A stretch of 60,215 nt of DNA from Bacteroidaceae bacterium (lineage in GTDB: Bacteria; Bacteroidota; Bacteroidia; Bacteroidales; Bacteroidaceae). The DNA is taken from the NCBI GenBank assembly GCA_017535725.1, contig JAFXTO010000057.1, positions 1 to 60,215 on the forward strand. The letters are read 5' to 3'. The position numbers and the translations under genes are program-made. Shown piece by piece: positions 43,918 through 55,500 of this stretch (the stretch's first letter is position 1; each line of letters opens with the position of its first letter). The notes under the pieces were generated by a model, which worked only from the letters and a program-made list of their open reading frames with translations, did no database searches and was not told the origin of the DNA.

Positions 43918-45587
43918 ATCCTCATCAGCGTAATATCATCCGTCTGTTCCGCGTTCCCGACAAATGTCTTCACCGCGTCCAGCAGGCTTTCGATTTGCAA
44001 ACTCCCCTCCCCTCGCCCGCTGGTCGCTTCGACGCTCCGCACAGCTTGGTGCTCTGCACGCTCGATGATTTTACTCCATCGCTTCAATCCTAACATCTCG
44101 CGTTCTTCATTACGCGCCTCGGTGATGCCGTCCGTGTACAGCACGATCGAGTCGCCTTGTCCTAATTGCACACGCTGTTCCACGAATTGGTACTTTGCCC
44201 AAAACCCCACCGGTATATTTGGCTCGACCTCTAAACTTTCAACTTTAAAACTGCTCTCAACTCTACACTCTACACTCTCAACTATCAGAGGATTACAATG
44301 CCCTGCATTGCAGCATAATAACTCGCCTGTAGGAACATGCAACCGACCGATGAAGGCCGTTACAAACATCTGGCTCGGGTTATTCTCGCTCAGCACCTTG
44401 TTCATGTCTTCCATGATGTCCTTGGGCGATTGCAAGCGTTGAACGGCCGAACGGAACAGGTTCACCGTTGCACTCATGAACAGCGCCGCCGATACACCCT
44501 TATCGCTCACGTCACCGATGATAAAGAACAGATCATCCCCCTTGCGGCAATAGTCATACAGGTCGCCTCCCACTTCACGCATCGGAATCAACGTCGCCTC
44601 CACCTGTACATCTTCCTTTTCACCTTCCACCTGTAATCGTTCCCCTTTCTTCGGAAGCATCCCCAGCTGTATCCCGCTGGCAATCTGCATCTCTTTCTCC
44701 ATCACCTTGTTCGCCGTCTCCACGCGCACGAACGCATCGTGTTCCTTCTTGATATGGCGCAGCAGCAGACCGACCATCAACAGGCCGCTCAGCAGCACCA
44801 AGAACGTTATCAAGCTGATGCCGGCGATGCCCGCGCCTATATGACGCTTAGGCACCCCTATAAGCAACGACATATTCGTAGGAGAAAGCTGTTTCTTGCG
44901 CACAATCATATCACTGATATGCTCCACATTACCGCAAGCCACTATCAGCGTTCCGTCCTTATTGAGAAGCTGGCAGACCGCATCATCGTACGGCATGATA
45001 TCATCCAACAACTGTTTCGTCCATTCCAGAGTGCAGTCCGCGCCTGCCACACCGACCAACTTGCCGTCCTCGTCAAACACCTTCTGCGAATGCGTGAAGA
45101 TAAGCTCCTTATAGTCGCTGTCGTTGTACGGCAAGCTCCAATAATCATCATCCTCACTCTCCAACGCCCCTTTGTACCAATCGCGCTCTAAATAAGGGAC
45201 ATGCTTACCGAAATCATACGTCAGAAGCGTATCTTTTCCCTTGCGAAAGGCACAGGGTGCATACAACTGACCCGCCTTGGGCGCATACTCAGGCACGTAA
45301 GCCATATAGCAGCTGTACAATTCCGGGAAATGCGAAATCACCGTCTCTACCAAGGCGAATGAATCCTCTGGATTGTCCTCAAAATCCGGGAAGAATCGCA
45401 CAATATTTTCCGTCGCCTCCACCATATCGTACACCTGAAAGATAAAGTCCTTGTGCGCCAGCTCCATCTTGTACTCAATCTGACCCACCAGATCTCTCTT
45501 CTCACGGCTGTACGACACGATGAACTGAATCGTCATCGCCGCAACGATAAACGCTGCACAAACTATCGGAAGAAACTTCTTATTCAT
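43902..45587 (-). CDS. Membrane sensor with SpoIIE/RsbU-type PP2C phosphatase domain
   Basis: 561 residues from the ATG at 45587 (MNKKFLPIV); the longer frame starts upstream of the promoter at 45632. One membrane helix (about 5-25), an extracytoplasmic Cache-like sensor (about 30-265: ERDWYKGALESEDDDYWSLPY, GVAGADCTLEW), a second helix (about 280-302), a coiled linker, and a PP2C/SpoIIE domain (about 345-560) with GGDLYDYC, GDVSDKGVSAALFMS and TDDITLM metal-binding motifs. It would dephosphorylate the STAS protein when a ligand binds. An in-frame repeat insert (VECRVESSFKVESLEVE, about 434-455) sits in the phosphatase domain. Confidence 0.88.
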   Translation of the reverse strand: MNKKFLPIVCAAFIVAAMTIQFIVSYSREKRDLVGQIEYKMELAHKDFIFQVYDMVEATENIVRFFPDFEDNPEDSFALVETVISHFPELYSCYMAYVPEYAPKAGQLYAPCAFRKGKDTLLTYDFGKHVPYLERDWYKGALESEDDDYWSLPYNDSDYKELIFTHSQKVFDEDGKLVGVAGADCTLEWTKQLLDDIMPYDDAVCQLLNKDGTLIVACGNVEHISDMIVRKKQLSPTNMSLLIGVPKRHIGAGIAGISLITFLVLLSGLLMVGLLLRHIKKEHDAFVRVETANKVMEKEMQIASGIQLGMLPKKGERLQVEGEKEDVQVEATLIPMREVGGDLYDYCRKGDDLFFIIGDVSDKGVSAALFMSATVNLFRSAVQRLQSPKDIMEDMNKVLSENNPSQMFVTAFIGRLHVPTGELLCCNAGHCNPLIVESVECRVESSFKVESLEVEPNIPVGFWAKYQFVEQRVQLGQGDSIVLYTDGITEARNEEREMLGLKRWSKIIERAEHQAVRSVEATSGRGEGSLQIESLLDAVKTFVGNAEQTDDITLMRIKLTS

Positions 45588-45631
45588 TGTTATAATCCCC
45601 TTTTCGGCGTGCATTTCGCCCACTTTCAGCC

Positions 45632-45640
45632 GCAAAGGTA
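45632..45640 (-). promoter_or_regulatory. Promoter of the phosphatase-STAS-porin-MATE-synthetase operon
   Basis: TACCTTTGC on the minus strand, about 45 bases before the start at 45587. It is the only standard promoter seen between here and the end of the synthetase gene. Confidence 0.65.
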
Positions 45641-45760
45641 CACACTTTCTCCGATTCACCAAAATTTTCCCCTCTTTTTTTCCTGATTCATCCCCTTCAC
45701 ACCTTTATTTATAAGTGCACACAAGTCCGCTGCTAAGGTTGTTTTTCCTTCAGCCGTCAT

Positions 45761-45914
45761 TGGTCACAATGGTCATGGTCAAAATGGTCAAAATCGATTT
45801 TCAGGTTGTCAAAATCCGTCACTATATATAAATAATTTATTATTTATATATAGTGAGCAAAATGACCGAATCCGAAAATGAAAATGACCATTTTGACCTT
45901 GACCACTTTGACCA
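45761..45914. repeat. 154-bp hairpin element
   Basis: Perfect core: CACTATATATAAATAA (45820-45835), TTTA, TTATTTATATATAGTG (45840-45855). Outside the core the two flanks are imperfect inverted repeats rich in TGGTCA (left) and TGACCA (right), extending to 45761 and 45914. No open frame explains it. A MITE-like origin is likely. Confidence 0.8.
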
Positions 45915-45972
45915 AGGCGAGTCTGCTCTCATTCGGCAATTGATGCAAAACACCCACTTATACATGGGAGAA

Positions 45973-46004
45973 GGTATCACGGCTGAAATTTCAGCCATGA
46001 TACC
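45973..46004. repeat. 32-bp near-perfect palindrome
   Basis: GGTATCA-C-GGCTGAAA and its complement, with the perfect 16-base centre GGCTGAAATTTCAGCC and one mismatch pair. It ends where the surface-protein fragment (46002) begins, so it may mark a junction. Confidence 0.65.
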
Positions 46005-46181
46005 GAGAAGTAAGAATTGTTCTGCATTCGTTTCGCTCTTGTTCTCTGCGGTGTAGGCGTGGGTGCTGTAGGTGCCCTGGAAGATGAAAGAGCCGTCGGG
46101 ACTCACCACATCAGTAAATGTGTTGCTGACGGTGACATTGCTGAACACGGGACTCACGATGTTGCTGCCGCTTGCCCATTT
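46002..46181 (-). pseudogene. Fragment of a Prevotella-type surface protein
   Basis: Minus-strand reading gives about 60 residues: NIVSPVFSNVTVSN, then VSPDGSFIFQGTYSTHAY, ending FLLLG. The pattern of a VSPDG strand followed by F-x-GTY and then LFLG is common in repeated domains of Bacteroidota surface proteins. There is no start, signal peptide or remaining domain on either side. Flanked by the palindrome at 45973 and the array at 46191. Confidence 0.5.
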
Positions 46182-46190
46182 ATATATATA

Positions 46191-46312
46191 GATGAACCTA
46201 TGTGCATGAGCCGATGAACCCTGATTCATGAGCCAATGAATCAAGCTCCATGAGCCGATGAACGTAGATTCATGAGGAGATGGAGGTAGGTTCACGAGGC
46301 GATGGAGGGGGA
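46191..46312. repeat. 22-bp-period array C (five and a half units)
   Basis: Five complete 22-bp units starting GATGAACC/GATGAACG or AATGAATC and ending CATGAGCC or a variant, followed by a partial unit. Related to arrays A, B and D by period and by the words ACGTAG, TTCATGAG and GATG. Confidence 0.85.
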
Positions 46313-46381
46313 TAATTCAGGATATTTGCTTATTTTTTTATTTTTTTCGATGCAAATGCAGGGGATTTGGAAATAAATGTT

Positions 46382-46390
46382 TATCTTTGC
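46382..46390 (+). promoter_or_regulatory. Promoter of the giant surface protein
   Basis: TATCTTTGC, 182 bases before the ATG. The leader is mostly the repeat at 46416. Confidence 0.65.
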
Positions 46391-46415
46391 ACTCAAATTG
46401 AGACACAAAGAGCCA

Positions 46416-46560
46416 AAATTCACTATACCGAAACAGAAATATACAAAGGGCTCAAATCCACTGTACCAAACTGAAATATACAAAGGGCTCAAATTCACTA
46501 TACCGAAACAGAAATATACAAAGGGCTCAAATTCACTGTACCAAACTGAAATAACTCAAA
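46416..46560 (+). repeat. Alternating tandem repeat in the 5' leader of the giant gene
   Basis: Two slightly different units alternate (about 38 and 37 bases, A-B-A-B). Each has TTCACT(A/G)TACC, then AAACAGAAATA or AAACTGAAATA, and ends ACAAAGGGCTC. The last copy is cut short 13 bases before the start codon. The leader would be transcribed from the promoter at 46382. Confidence 0.85.
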
Positions 46561-46572
46561 TTTTTTATAATT

Positions 46573-49500
46573 ATGAACCAAATGAGAACGACTCGCGTTG
46601 GCTGGATGGTTTGGCTGTTGCTCCTCCAGCTCGCCCTGTTGCTGCCTAACGATGCTCGTGCTGCAGGTTACGGAACGTTTGAATCGCCCAATCAGGCGTT
46701 TTCCTGGTACTCGAAAGGGCAAGGATGTATGCATCTCACGCTCCAAAACAGCGTGCATATCGACGACACCTATTGGCGGAACCTGAAAGATGCCACGTTC
46801 TACCTGAAGGACAAGGACGGCAACAAGACTGAAATTTTCTTCATCTGCGAGCAGAACACCAACAACGGCTATGGCGTCGCGCTGATAGAGAACCTGCTGT
46901 CTGACAAGTCACATGCCTTCCTGACGAACGACCGCACGGAAACGAAGTATTACATCAGCGGCAAGAGCAATGGAATAAAGTACAATTTCAAGAACAACGG
47001 CGGCTTTGAACGTCCCGACGGTGCCATAGAAATCGACTGGTACTTCCCCGTGGATTTCGTGGGCAAGAGCTTTACCTTCGGTGTCAAAGGACGGCTGTGG
47101 TTAGGCGGCGAAAATAAATACGCTGAATACGAGCAGGACAACATCGGCACGATGGAATTTGAAGACATCAACTTCGAGACCTACGATGCGGTGCCGGGCA
47201 CCGATGCAGGCGATGAAGCCACGGTGCGCATTCCATTCTACTGCGAACGACCCATCAACTACGTTGATGCCACCTATACCGATCGTGACGGCCAAGTGCA
47301 GACTTTACCCTGGGTGACGATGGAGAAGAACAGCTATTTCGGTTTCATATCTCTGCCTGCCACGGAGAAGGTGACGAACCTGACCATCACAGCCAACCTG
47401 AAATTGGCTTCGTGGACCGACAACCCCACCAAGTTCTCCACTTGGCCCAAACAGCTGGACGGCGACATTCAGAAGACCATTGCCACCCTGCCCATCATCC
47501 ACAATCCGCGGTTCCTGAAGGCTACCGTGGACAGCGTGGGTGCTGTCAGGCTGGAGTGGAAGGTGATGGACCGCGACGCGGAAGACTTGCTGGAGGGCGA
47601 CGTCTTCCAGGTGCAACGGTCGCTGACGGGCAAGACAGAGGATTTCACGAACCTGGAATCTGATTTGCTCTATGACAGCGAGACGGAGGAATACCTCTTC
47701 CGCGACTCCACGCTGATGTCCTCCCTCTCGGCGGAACAGATAGACAAAACGCTGGGCATTCCGCTGGTGCGCTACCGCGTGTTCCGCGCCACGACGGGCG
47801 AGCTCTGGGGGCTGGAGAAGAACCCCACGGTGAGCTACGTACAGCCACAGTTTGCCACCTTGGCACTCCTGCAGCCGAAGGATGCCACCGTGATGTGGAG
47901 CAACCAGGAGGAGCGCAAGGTGAAGGTGGCGTGGCAGTGGATGGAAAACGATGACTCTCACAATTATGTTTGGGACGAACGTGCCGTGATGAAAGTGAAG
48001 GTGATGATGTACAACAGGAACCAGAAGCTGGTGGACAGCCTCGTGACCACGCTGACCAATGAGCAGTTCAGGAAGCGGGAAGTGGAGCTGACACTGAGCC
48101 GCTCGTGCGTGACCTACGAGATGCGCCTCATCGTGGATGGCAGCAAGTCACCCATCGGACAGGGCAAGGGTATCATCTTTGCGACCATCGGCTCCAAGGC
48201 GGATTTCGAGAAATATGCCAACAATATCTACGAAAGAAAGTCGAACACGGCACCTCATGCCATAATGACCGCCGACGTAACCATCAACAGCAACGTTGCC
48301 AATTACTGGCTCGGCTATAATGAGGACAAGTATTACACGGGCAACTTCAACGGCAATGGCCACACGCTGACCATCAGCTATCCCGATTTAGGTCTGCGGA
48401 ATGACGAATACGTGGCGCCCGTTCGTTTTGCAGGAAGCGGAGCCGTGTTCTGCAACCTCACCACTGCGGGCACCCTGAAAGTGGAGAAGCGTTTTGCCTC
48501 CGGCTTGGTGGGCAAGATAGCCACGGGCCAACTGCACATTGAGAACTGTATCTCGAAGATGGTTTTCCAGCCACAATTCAGCGGCGACGCCTCCATTGGC
48601 GGGTTCGTCGCACTCGTGGATTTGAATGACGGTACCGACAACAGCAAGAACCTGCACATCACCCACAGTCTGTTCAGCGGAAGTTTTATACTCAGTTATA
48701 CTACCACCAACTGTGGCGGTTTTGTAGGTTGGCGGCGCAAGAACACCTTTGCCATGTTATCCAATTGCCGCTTTGCACCTGTGAAGTTGCCATTAAGACC
48801 TTACGGCTGGCAGAACTTCATGCGCGACCTCAGCCAAGACCCGCAGTTCGGCATCCTGGAGGACTGCACACACAGTGTTGGCATTGCCGGGTCGACGCAA
48901 GGCAAGAAGACCGACTTGGCACCCGACAACTGGTGCTGGAAGGATGGATCCCCCCTTGTGAAGCCGGTGGCGTTCTCAACGCCCGTATCCGGCAGCGTGA
49001 CGGAACTGACGCTGCCCGAGGATAAGTTCTATTTTGAGAATATCGGTCATATCAACAAGAACTCCTTAGAGACGGATACGCAGCAGAGCTCTGTGGTACT
49101 GACGTGGAAGAACGTGGACGACAACCCCGTGGACTACTACGAGGTGTGGCGCCGCGACGTGAAGACGCCCAACGACTCCGTGTGCATTGCCACCCAGCTG
49201 ATAGAAATGCAGTACGAGGACAAGACCACCTCGCCGGTTCACACTTACGAATACAGCGTCCGCGGCGTGAACGACTGCGAGGGTCTGAAGTACGAAGCCA
49301 CCAAGTGGGTCACCGGCCACTGCGTACAGACGGGACGTGTCTCGGGCTACGTACGCTTCCCCGACGGCACGGGAATCCCCAACGTGACGGTCATCATCAG
49401 CGACGGTACCTCGACGGTGGAAGTGGTGACGGACGAGAGCGGCTACTTCATGAAAGACGAGCTGCCCTACTGGAACAACGGCGGCGAGAGCGCCTACGAC

Positions 49501-52500
49501 ATCATGCCGAAGGTGGCGGGCTACGACCAAGGCCTGCGCACCATCACCTTCGGCACCGTGCCGGGCAGCAACCAGGTGAGCAACGTAGAATTCCGCATCG
49601 AGCAGAGCGTGAAGTTCTCGGGCTATGTCCGCTACTTTGGCACCAGCATTCCGGCACAGGGCGTCTCGTTCCTCGTCGATGGCAAGGAGGTACGCAATGC
49701 CGATGGCAAAGTGACGAGCGACTTCGAGGGTCGCTTCTCCTTCCGCATGCTGCCCAATATGCAGCACAGCATTCAGGCCGTGAAGGAGGGTCACACCTTC
49801 TACCAGAACGGCTACTACCATGCGGATGAGAACGACACCACGACCATCAAGTACGACTTCAACACCGACAAGGCCGGTATCTATTTCTACGACAACACAC
49901 GCGTGACGCTCATCGGCCGTGTGGCCGGCGGCAAGGACCAGGCAGCCATTCCTCTGGGCAACTCGCTCTCGAAGAACAACCTGGGCAACGACCTGAAGAT
50001 GGTGTTCGTGCTGGAGGGTGACAACGCGTCGCAGCTGGTCTTCGATGTCACCGACCGCACCAAGAAGGAGCGCCAGGAAGTGTTCGTCCATCCGGCACAC
50101 GACAACAAATACACCTATCAGACCAGCGTTCACACGACCTCGCACCGCGTGGAGGTAACGCCTGATATCCACACGGGAGAATACATGGTCAAGCTGCCGC
50201 CCGTGAAGTGGAAGATACAGCAAATCACCGCTCAGGGCTACCCCACCCTTTTCCAGGACGGACAGACCGGTGATGTCATCGACCTGACGGACTCCATCAC
50301 ACTGCACACCGACCACGTGACAGGCGCCTGGGCCAATGCCAACAACGACACCATCCGCAGCGTGGACGTGAAATACCATGCACAGTACAACCGCATCTAC
50401 CGCACACCCGTGCTGCTGGAACGCAAGCAGGTGGGCTTCGACAAGTTCGACTACTTCGGCGACCGCTTCTACACGGCACAGTCACTCGTAGGCGACAAGG
50501 TCAAGGTGCCCTTGGTCTATCAGGTCCAGAAACCCGAGTACCTGAAGGACAAGAAGAACTGGGTGGGCAAGGACTCGTTGGAGGTAAAATACACCTTTGA
50601 CTATCCCGTCTTCAACACCGACCGCGGCTATCCCTTCCTCATCTCTGCGGTGGAACGGTACTATTATAATAATAATGAAAAGAGCGACACCGTCGATGTC
50701 GTGAAACTGAGCGGTGGCCTCGTCACCATCCGCAACGGACTCATCAGCGGTACGCACCGCGACACGCTGCGCCTGGACGAACACGGCGAGGGCTCCTACG
50801 TGCTGCGCGCTGCCCAGCGGCCGTATCTGATGACGGGCAAGGACGCACTCTGCACCGTGAACTTCTCCATGGAACGCGACGGCGTGACCTGCGAGGGCGA
50901 ACCCATCAAGGCATACACCTTCAGCCAATACGCTATTCCCGGAGCCAAGGACTACATGAGCGTCTCGACACCTATCCTGGTGGACGTGCTGCGCGACCCG
51001 CCCGGCGGCGGCTCCTCGGCCAAGCTGAGCAAGGGCTCCACGCTGAAGCTGGCCTACCAGATGGATATGTCCTGGAAGGCTGGAATCACCCTGGGCATTG
51101 CCACCGGTGCCAAGCTTCAGAGTTATGCGGGTCTCGGATTGATAGTAGGCGCGCACATGGGTCTCGTCAATGGTGCTGGCAGCAAATACAATACCAGTAT
51201 TGACATTATCTTCTCGGGTTCCGGACAGCGTGCGTTCTCCTACACGATGACGACCACGGAAGACATCAGCACCGATGCAGGAAGCACGATGGTGGGTGCC
51301 GATGCAGACATTTACATGGGATTTGTGAACAACATCTATCTGAAGCCTTCGATAGCCCTGCGCGCCATTCCGGACAGCACGTTCCAGCACAAGAGCGGCG
51401 AACTGGTGTCGGGTCGCATGGTGGAGATTGCCCGCGGCTACGACGGGGACGGTGGACTGTTCCACCTGGTGCGCGACGAAATCGTGGGGATGGGGCAGAC
51501 CGTGACGTCGAACTTTGCACACTCACAGCAGTACATCGTCAAGCAACTCATTCCCAATATCGCAGAGGAAAGCATGTCCAAGATTTATGTAGGCTCCAGG
51601 GCGGAAGCACAGACCCTGGCCAACAGCACAGGCAAGCGCGTCTATCTCTCGCTGCGGGACAAGGACGACCCGAACTTCGGCGTGCTGAACACCGACTCCG
51701 TGACGGGCGAATACATCTACAATTCCACCAAGAATGAATACAAAGGCAAACAGAAGCTGAACTATATCATCGTCGTGCCCAACGGTGATGATGACAGCAG
51801 CAAGACCGACGAAATCTACAACTACGCATCGCTGATACAGGGCTGGGCCTCACTGATACAGCAGAACGAACAGCAGAAGCTGGAAGCCTCGGAACTCGTG
51901 AATCACTTCGATGTCGATGGCGGCGCCACCATTTCCTACGGCGAGGACTTCGCCTCGGACTACACCAACAGCCACAGCTTCGTCAATCCTATCACCAGCT
52001 TCACGCACAACTACTTTGAATGGGACGACGTGAATGACCACACGGCCTTCTGGACCACGACGGCAGACATTTTTGCCGGTGCCGCAGGCATCATTGGCCC
52101 CGTCGCCGCCAAGCTCCTGACACCGTTGCTGAAGATGAAGCCCAACGTGGTTGGAACGGAATCCAAGAACGTGGGTGACAAAGACCATCCGTTCTTCGTC
52201 ATCCAATACACCTTTGGCGGCCACGACTTGTACCTGTCGCTCACGCCCGTGCTCTCATTCTCGGTCACGCCGAAACAGACCCTCGACAACAAATACAATC
52301 GCAAGGAGAGCTTCACCATCAAGATGGATAAGAAGTCTCACATGGCTATTGACGTCTATCGCGTGAAGACCATCGATACTTCCGAGGACGAGGCCATCGT
52401 GGCACAGCGGACGGATGACCGCAACGTGTTCGTGGAAACCAACTTCCTGCGCAACGTGGACTATGTGAAGAACTTCATCGACCGTGACTTGGGCGTTTAC

Positions 52501-55500
52501 GACCACGGCGACTTCGTCTATCCGAAGAGCTTTGTCTATCGCACTCGCGGAGGAGCCACCGTGCGCCCGTGGGAGAATGAGCGCAAGACCCTCTTCTACC
52601 ACAAGGGCACCGTGCTGGACGAGCGCACCAAGAAGATTGAGAACCCCATCATCAAGATGGATAAACAGAGCATTAGCGGTGTGCCCATTACCGAACCGGC
52701 CCGCTTCAAGTTGTATATGACCAACGACAGCGAGCAGCCCGAAGCCGTCGGCGGAGCACTGCAGTACTTCACCCTGTATCTGGACGAGACAACGAACCCG
52801 AAGGGTGCCCGACTGCTGGTGGATGGCACGCCACTCTCCCGCTCCGGTATCACGGTCATGGCCGTGCCAGGGCAGTCAACCGAGAAGACCCTGGAAGTGT
52901 GGGCTGGCGAGGACTTCGACTATGAGAACCTGAAGATTGGTATTATCTCGCAGAGCGACGTGCAGTGCGTGCAGGAAGTTGCGTTCTCTGTTCATTACCT
53001 GCGCGAGGCCGGTTCCGTGGATATCGCAATGCCAGGCAACAAGTGGATTATGAACACCGATGCGCCCTACGACAGCATCCGCGGATGGTATATGCCTATC
53101 ATCATCAACAACTTCAACAAGAACCAGGCGAACTTCGACCACATCGAGTTCCAATATAAGGAATCTACACGCGGCGACGACTACTGGACCAACCTCTGTG
53201 GGTTCTACAAGGACTCCACCTTGTACGCTGCCGCCAGCGGCACCAAGGAGATGATTCCTGAGAACGGTTACATCCAGACCAAGTTCTACGGCGAAGGCCA
53301 GGTGATGGAGAAGGCCTACGACCTGAGAGCCAGGCTCTTCTGCCGCAACGGCAACAGCTTCGTCACCAGCGACTCCAAGGTCCTCACGGGCGTGAAAGAC
53401 ACACGCCGCCCGCAACTCTTCGGCACGGTGGAACCCAAGGACGGAATCTTAGGGGCGGGAGAAAACATCATCTTCAATTTCTCGGAGAACATCGAGCACA
53501 ACTACCTGCAGACCGACAACTTTGAGGTGATGGGCGAGACCAACGAGACCGCCATCCAGGAGGAACCCGCCCTGCTCTTCACCGGAAAGGGCTATGCACA
53601 GAGCGAGGCCCGCAGGAACTTCTCCAACAAGAACATGACCGTGGAGGTGCTCATCAAGCCCGACGACACGGGCAAGGCTATGCCCATTTTCTCCCACGGC
53701 ACCGACGGCAAGCAGCTGCAACTGTGGCTGACGGCGGACAAGCGACTCAAGGCGGTGGTGGATGGACACTCACTCGTCAGCGATTCCACCATCAATATTG
53801 ACGGCTACCGACAAGTGGCACTCGTGGTGAACAACGACAGCAACCGTGTCACCATCATCGGCGAGAACTTCGAGAAGAGTATGAACAACGTGACCTACAA
53901 CGGCTACGGACCTGTCATCTTTGGTTCCACCAACCAGACCGATGTCAGCCAACGCGACTTCTACTCAGGACGAATGTTGCAGGGACGAATCTGGAACCGA
54001 GCCATGAACAGTCTCACCCTCAACCTCTACGCCAAGAAACTCCTCACGGGTTATGAGATGGGACTCACGGACTACTACCCGATGAACGAGGGCGATGGCG
54101 ATTATGCCAAGGACCAGGCACAGGGCGCTCATCTGACGCTCAAAGGAGCCACCTGGGCACAACCCCGAGGCATGTCACTGAAGCTGGACCGCGGGGAAGC
54201 AGGACGCGAGGTGAAGGGCATGAGGCTGCGCTCCGAACGCTTCAGCCGAACCGACGAACAGGACTACACCCTGATGTTCTGGTTCAAGACCGACAACAAC
54301 GGCCGCGGAGCCCTGATTAGCAACGGTTCCGGCCAAGCCAGCGACACCGACGCACGCAACAAGTTCTTCATCGGATTCGAGGGCAAGACCCTGAAATACC
54401 GCACCAACGGACGCGAATACACGCTGGGAGACAACTTCAGTGACGACAGATGGCACCACTACGCCATGACCGTCAACCGCTCGCGCCAGATTGCCAGCGT
54501 CTATGTGGACAACGCCCTGAAGGTGCAGTTTGCCACAGACACCCTCGGCGGCATGAAGGGTGAGAACTTCTACTTAGGAAATATGGTGTGGTACGAGGCT
54601 GGAGTGCACGACGACGTGCGGCATCAGAACTACGCCCTGACGGGCTGGATAGACGGCATCTGCCTCTTCGAGCAAGCACTGCCTCCAACACTCATCCGCC
54701 GATACAGCGAGAAGTCCGTGGGCGGCGGCGAGCGAGGACTCATCACCTTCATAGGATTCGACCGTCAAGAACGCCAGCTGAACAACGACTACACGCTGCA
54801 TCCTTATCCGCTCAGCCAGAAAATCTATTACGACGAAGGCAAAGAGCAACAGCGGCGCGACACCGTGTTCTGCGACTCCCTCGACTACGTCATCAAACAC
54901 ATAGACCAGAACTTCGGCGCTCCGATGCAGGCCTATCAGGAGCTGCGCAACCTGAACTTCAGCTTCGTGGGACGCAACAACCAGCTGCTGGTCAACATCG
55001 ACGAGCAGGATGCACGTATCAACAAGCGGCAGGTCTTCGTCACCATCTATGACATCCCAGACCTCAACGGTAACTACATGGCTTCACCGGCCATGAGCGA
55101 GGTATTCATTGATCGCAATCCACTGCGATGGTCACAGCGCATCCACAAGGAGACCATTCAGCAGTCCTATTACAACGACGTGACTTTTGACGTCAATGTC
55201 ATCAACGATAGCGGCGCACCTCACACCTACAAGGTGGAGAACCTGCCCAAGTGGCTCAGCGTCAACGAGCTGACTGATATCATCGAGGCCAAGACTGAAC
55301 AAACCCTGACCTTCACCATCAGCAAGGACGCCAATGTGGGAGCCTACGATAACATCATCTACCTGACCGATGAGGACGGCCTCTCCGAACCACTCATGCT
55401 CAACATTATCATCGAGGCCGATGAACCACTGTGGTACGTTGAAGATGCCATGAAGCAGTTCTCCATGAGCATTATCGGACGTGTAAAGATTGGCAACGAC

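Noticed and set aside
45853-46056. 67-codon plus-strand ORF
   Set aside because: Its first part is the right arm of the 154-bp hairpin and the rest is antisense to the surface-protein fragment.
49066-50379. 437-codon minus-strand ORF
   Set aside because: Antisense shadow of the giant surface protein; histidine/valine-rich with no recognisable domain.
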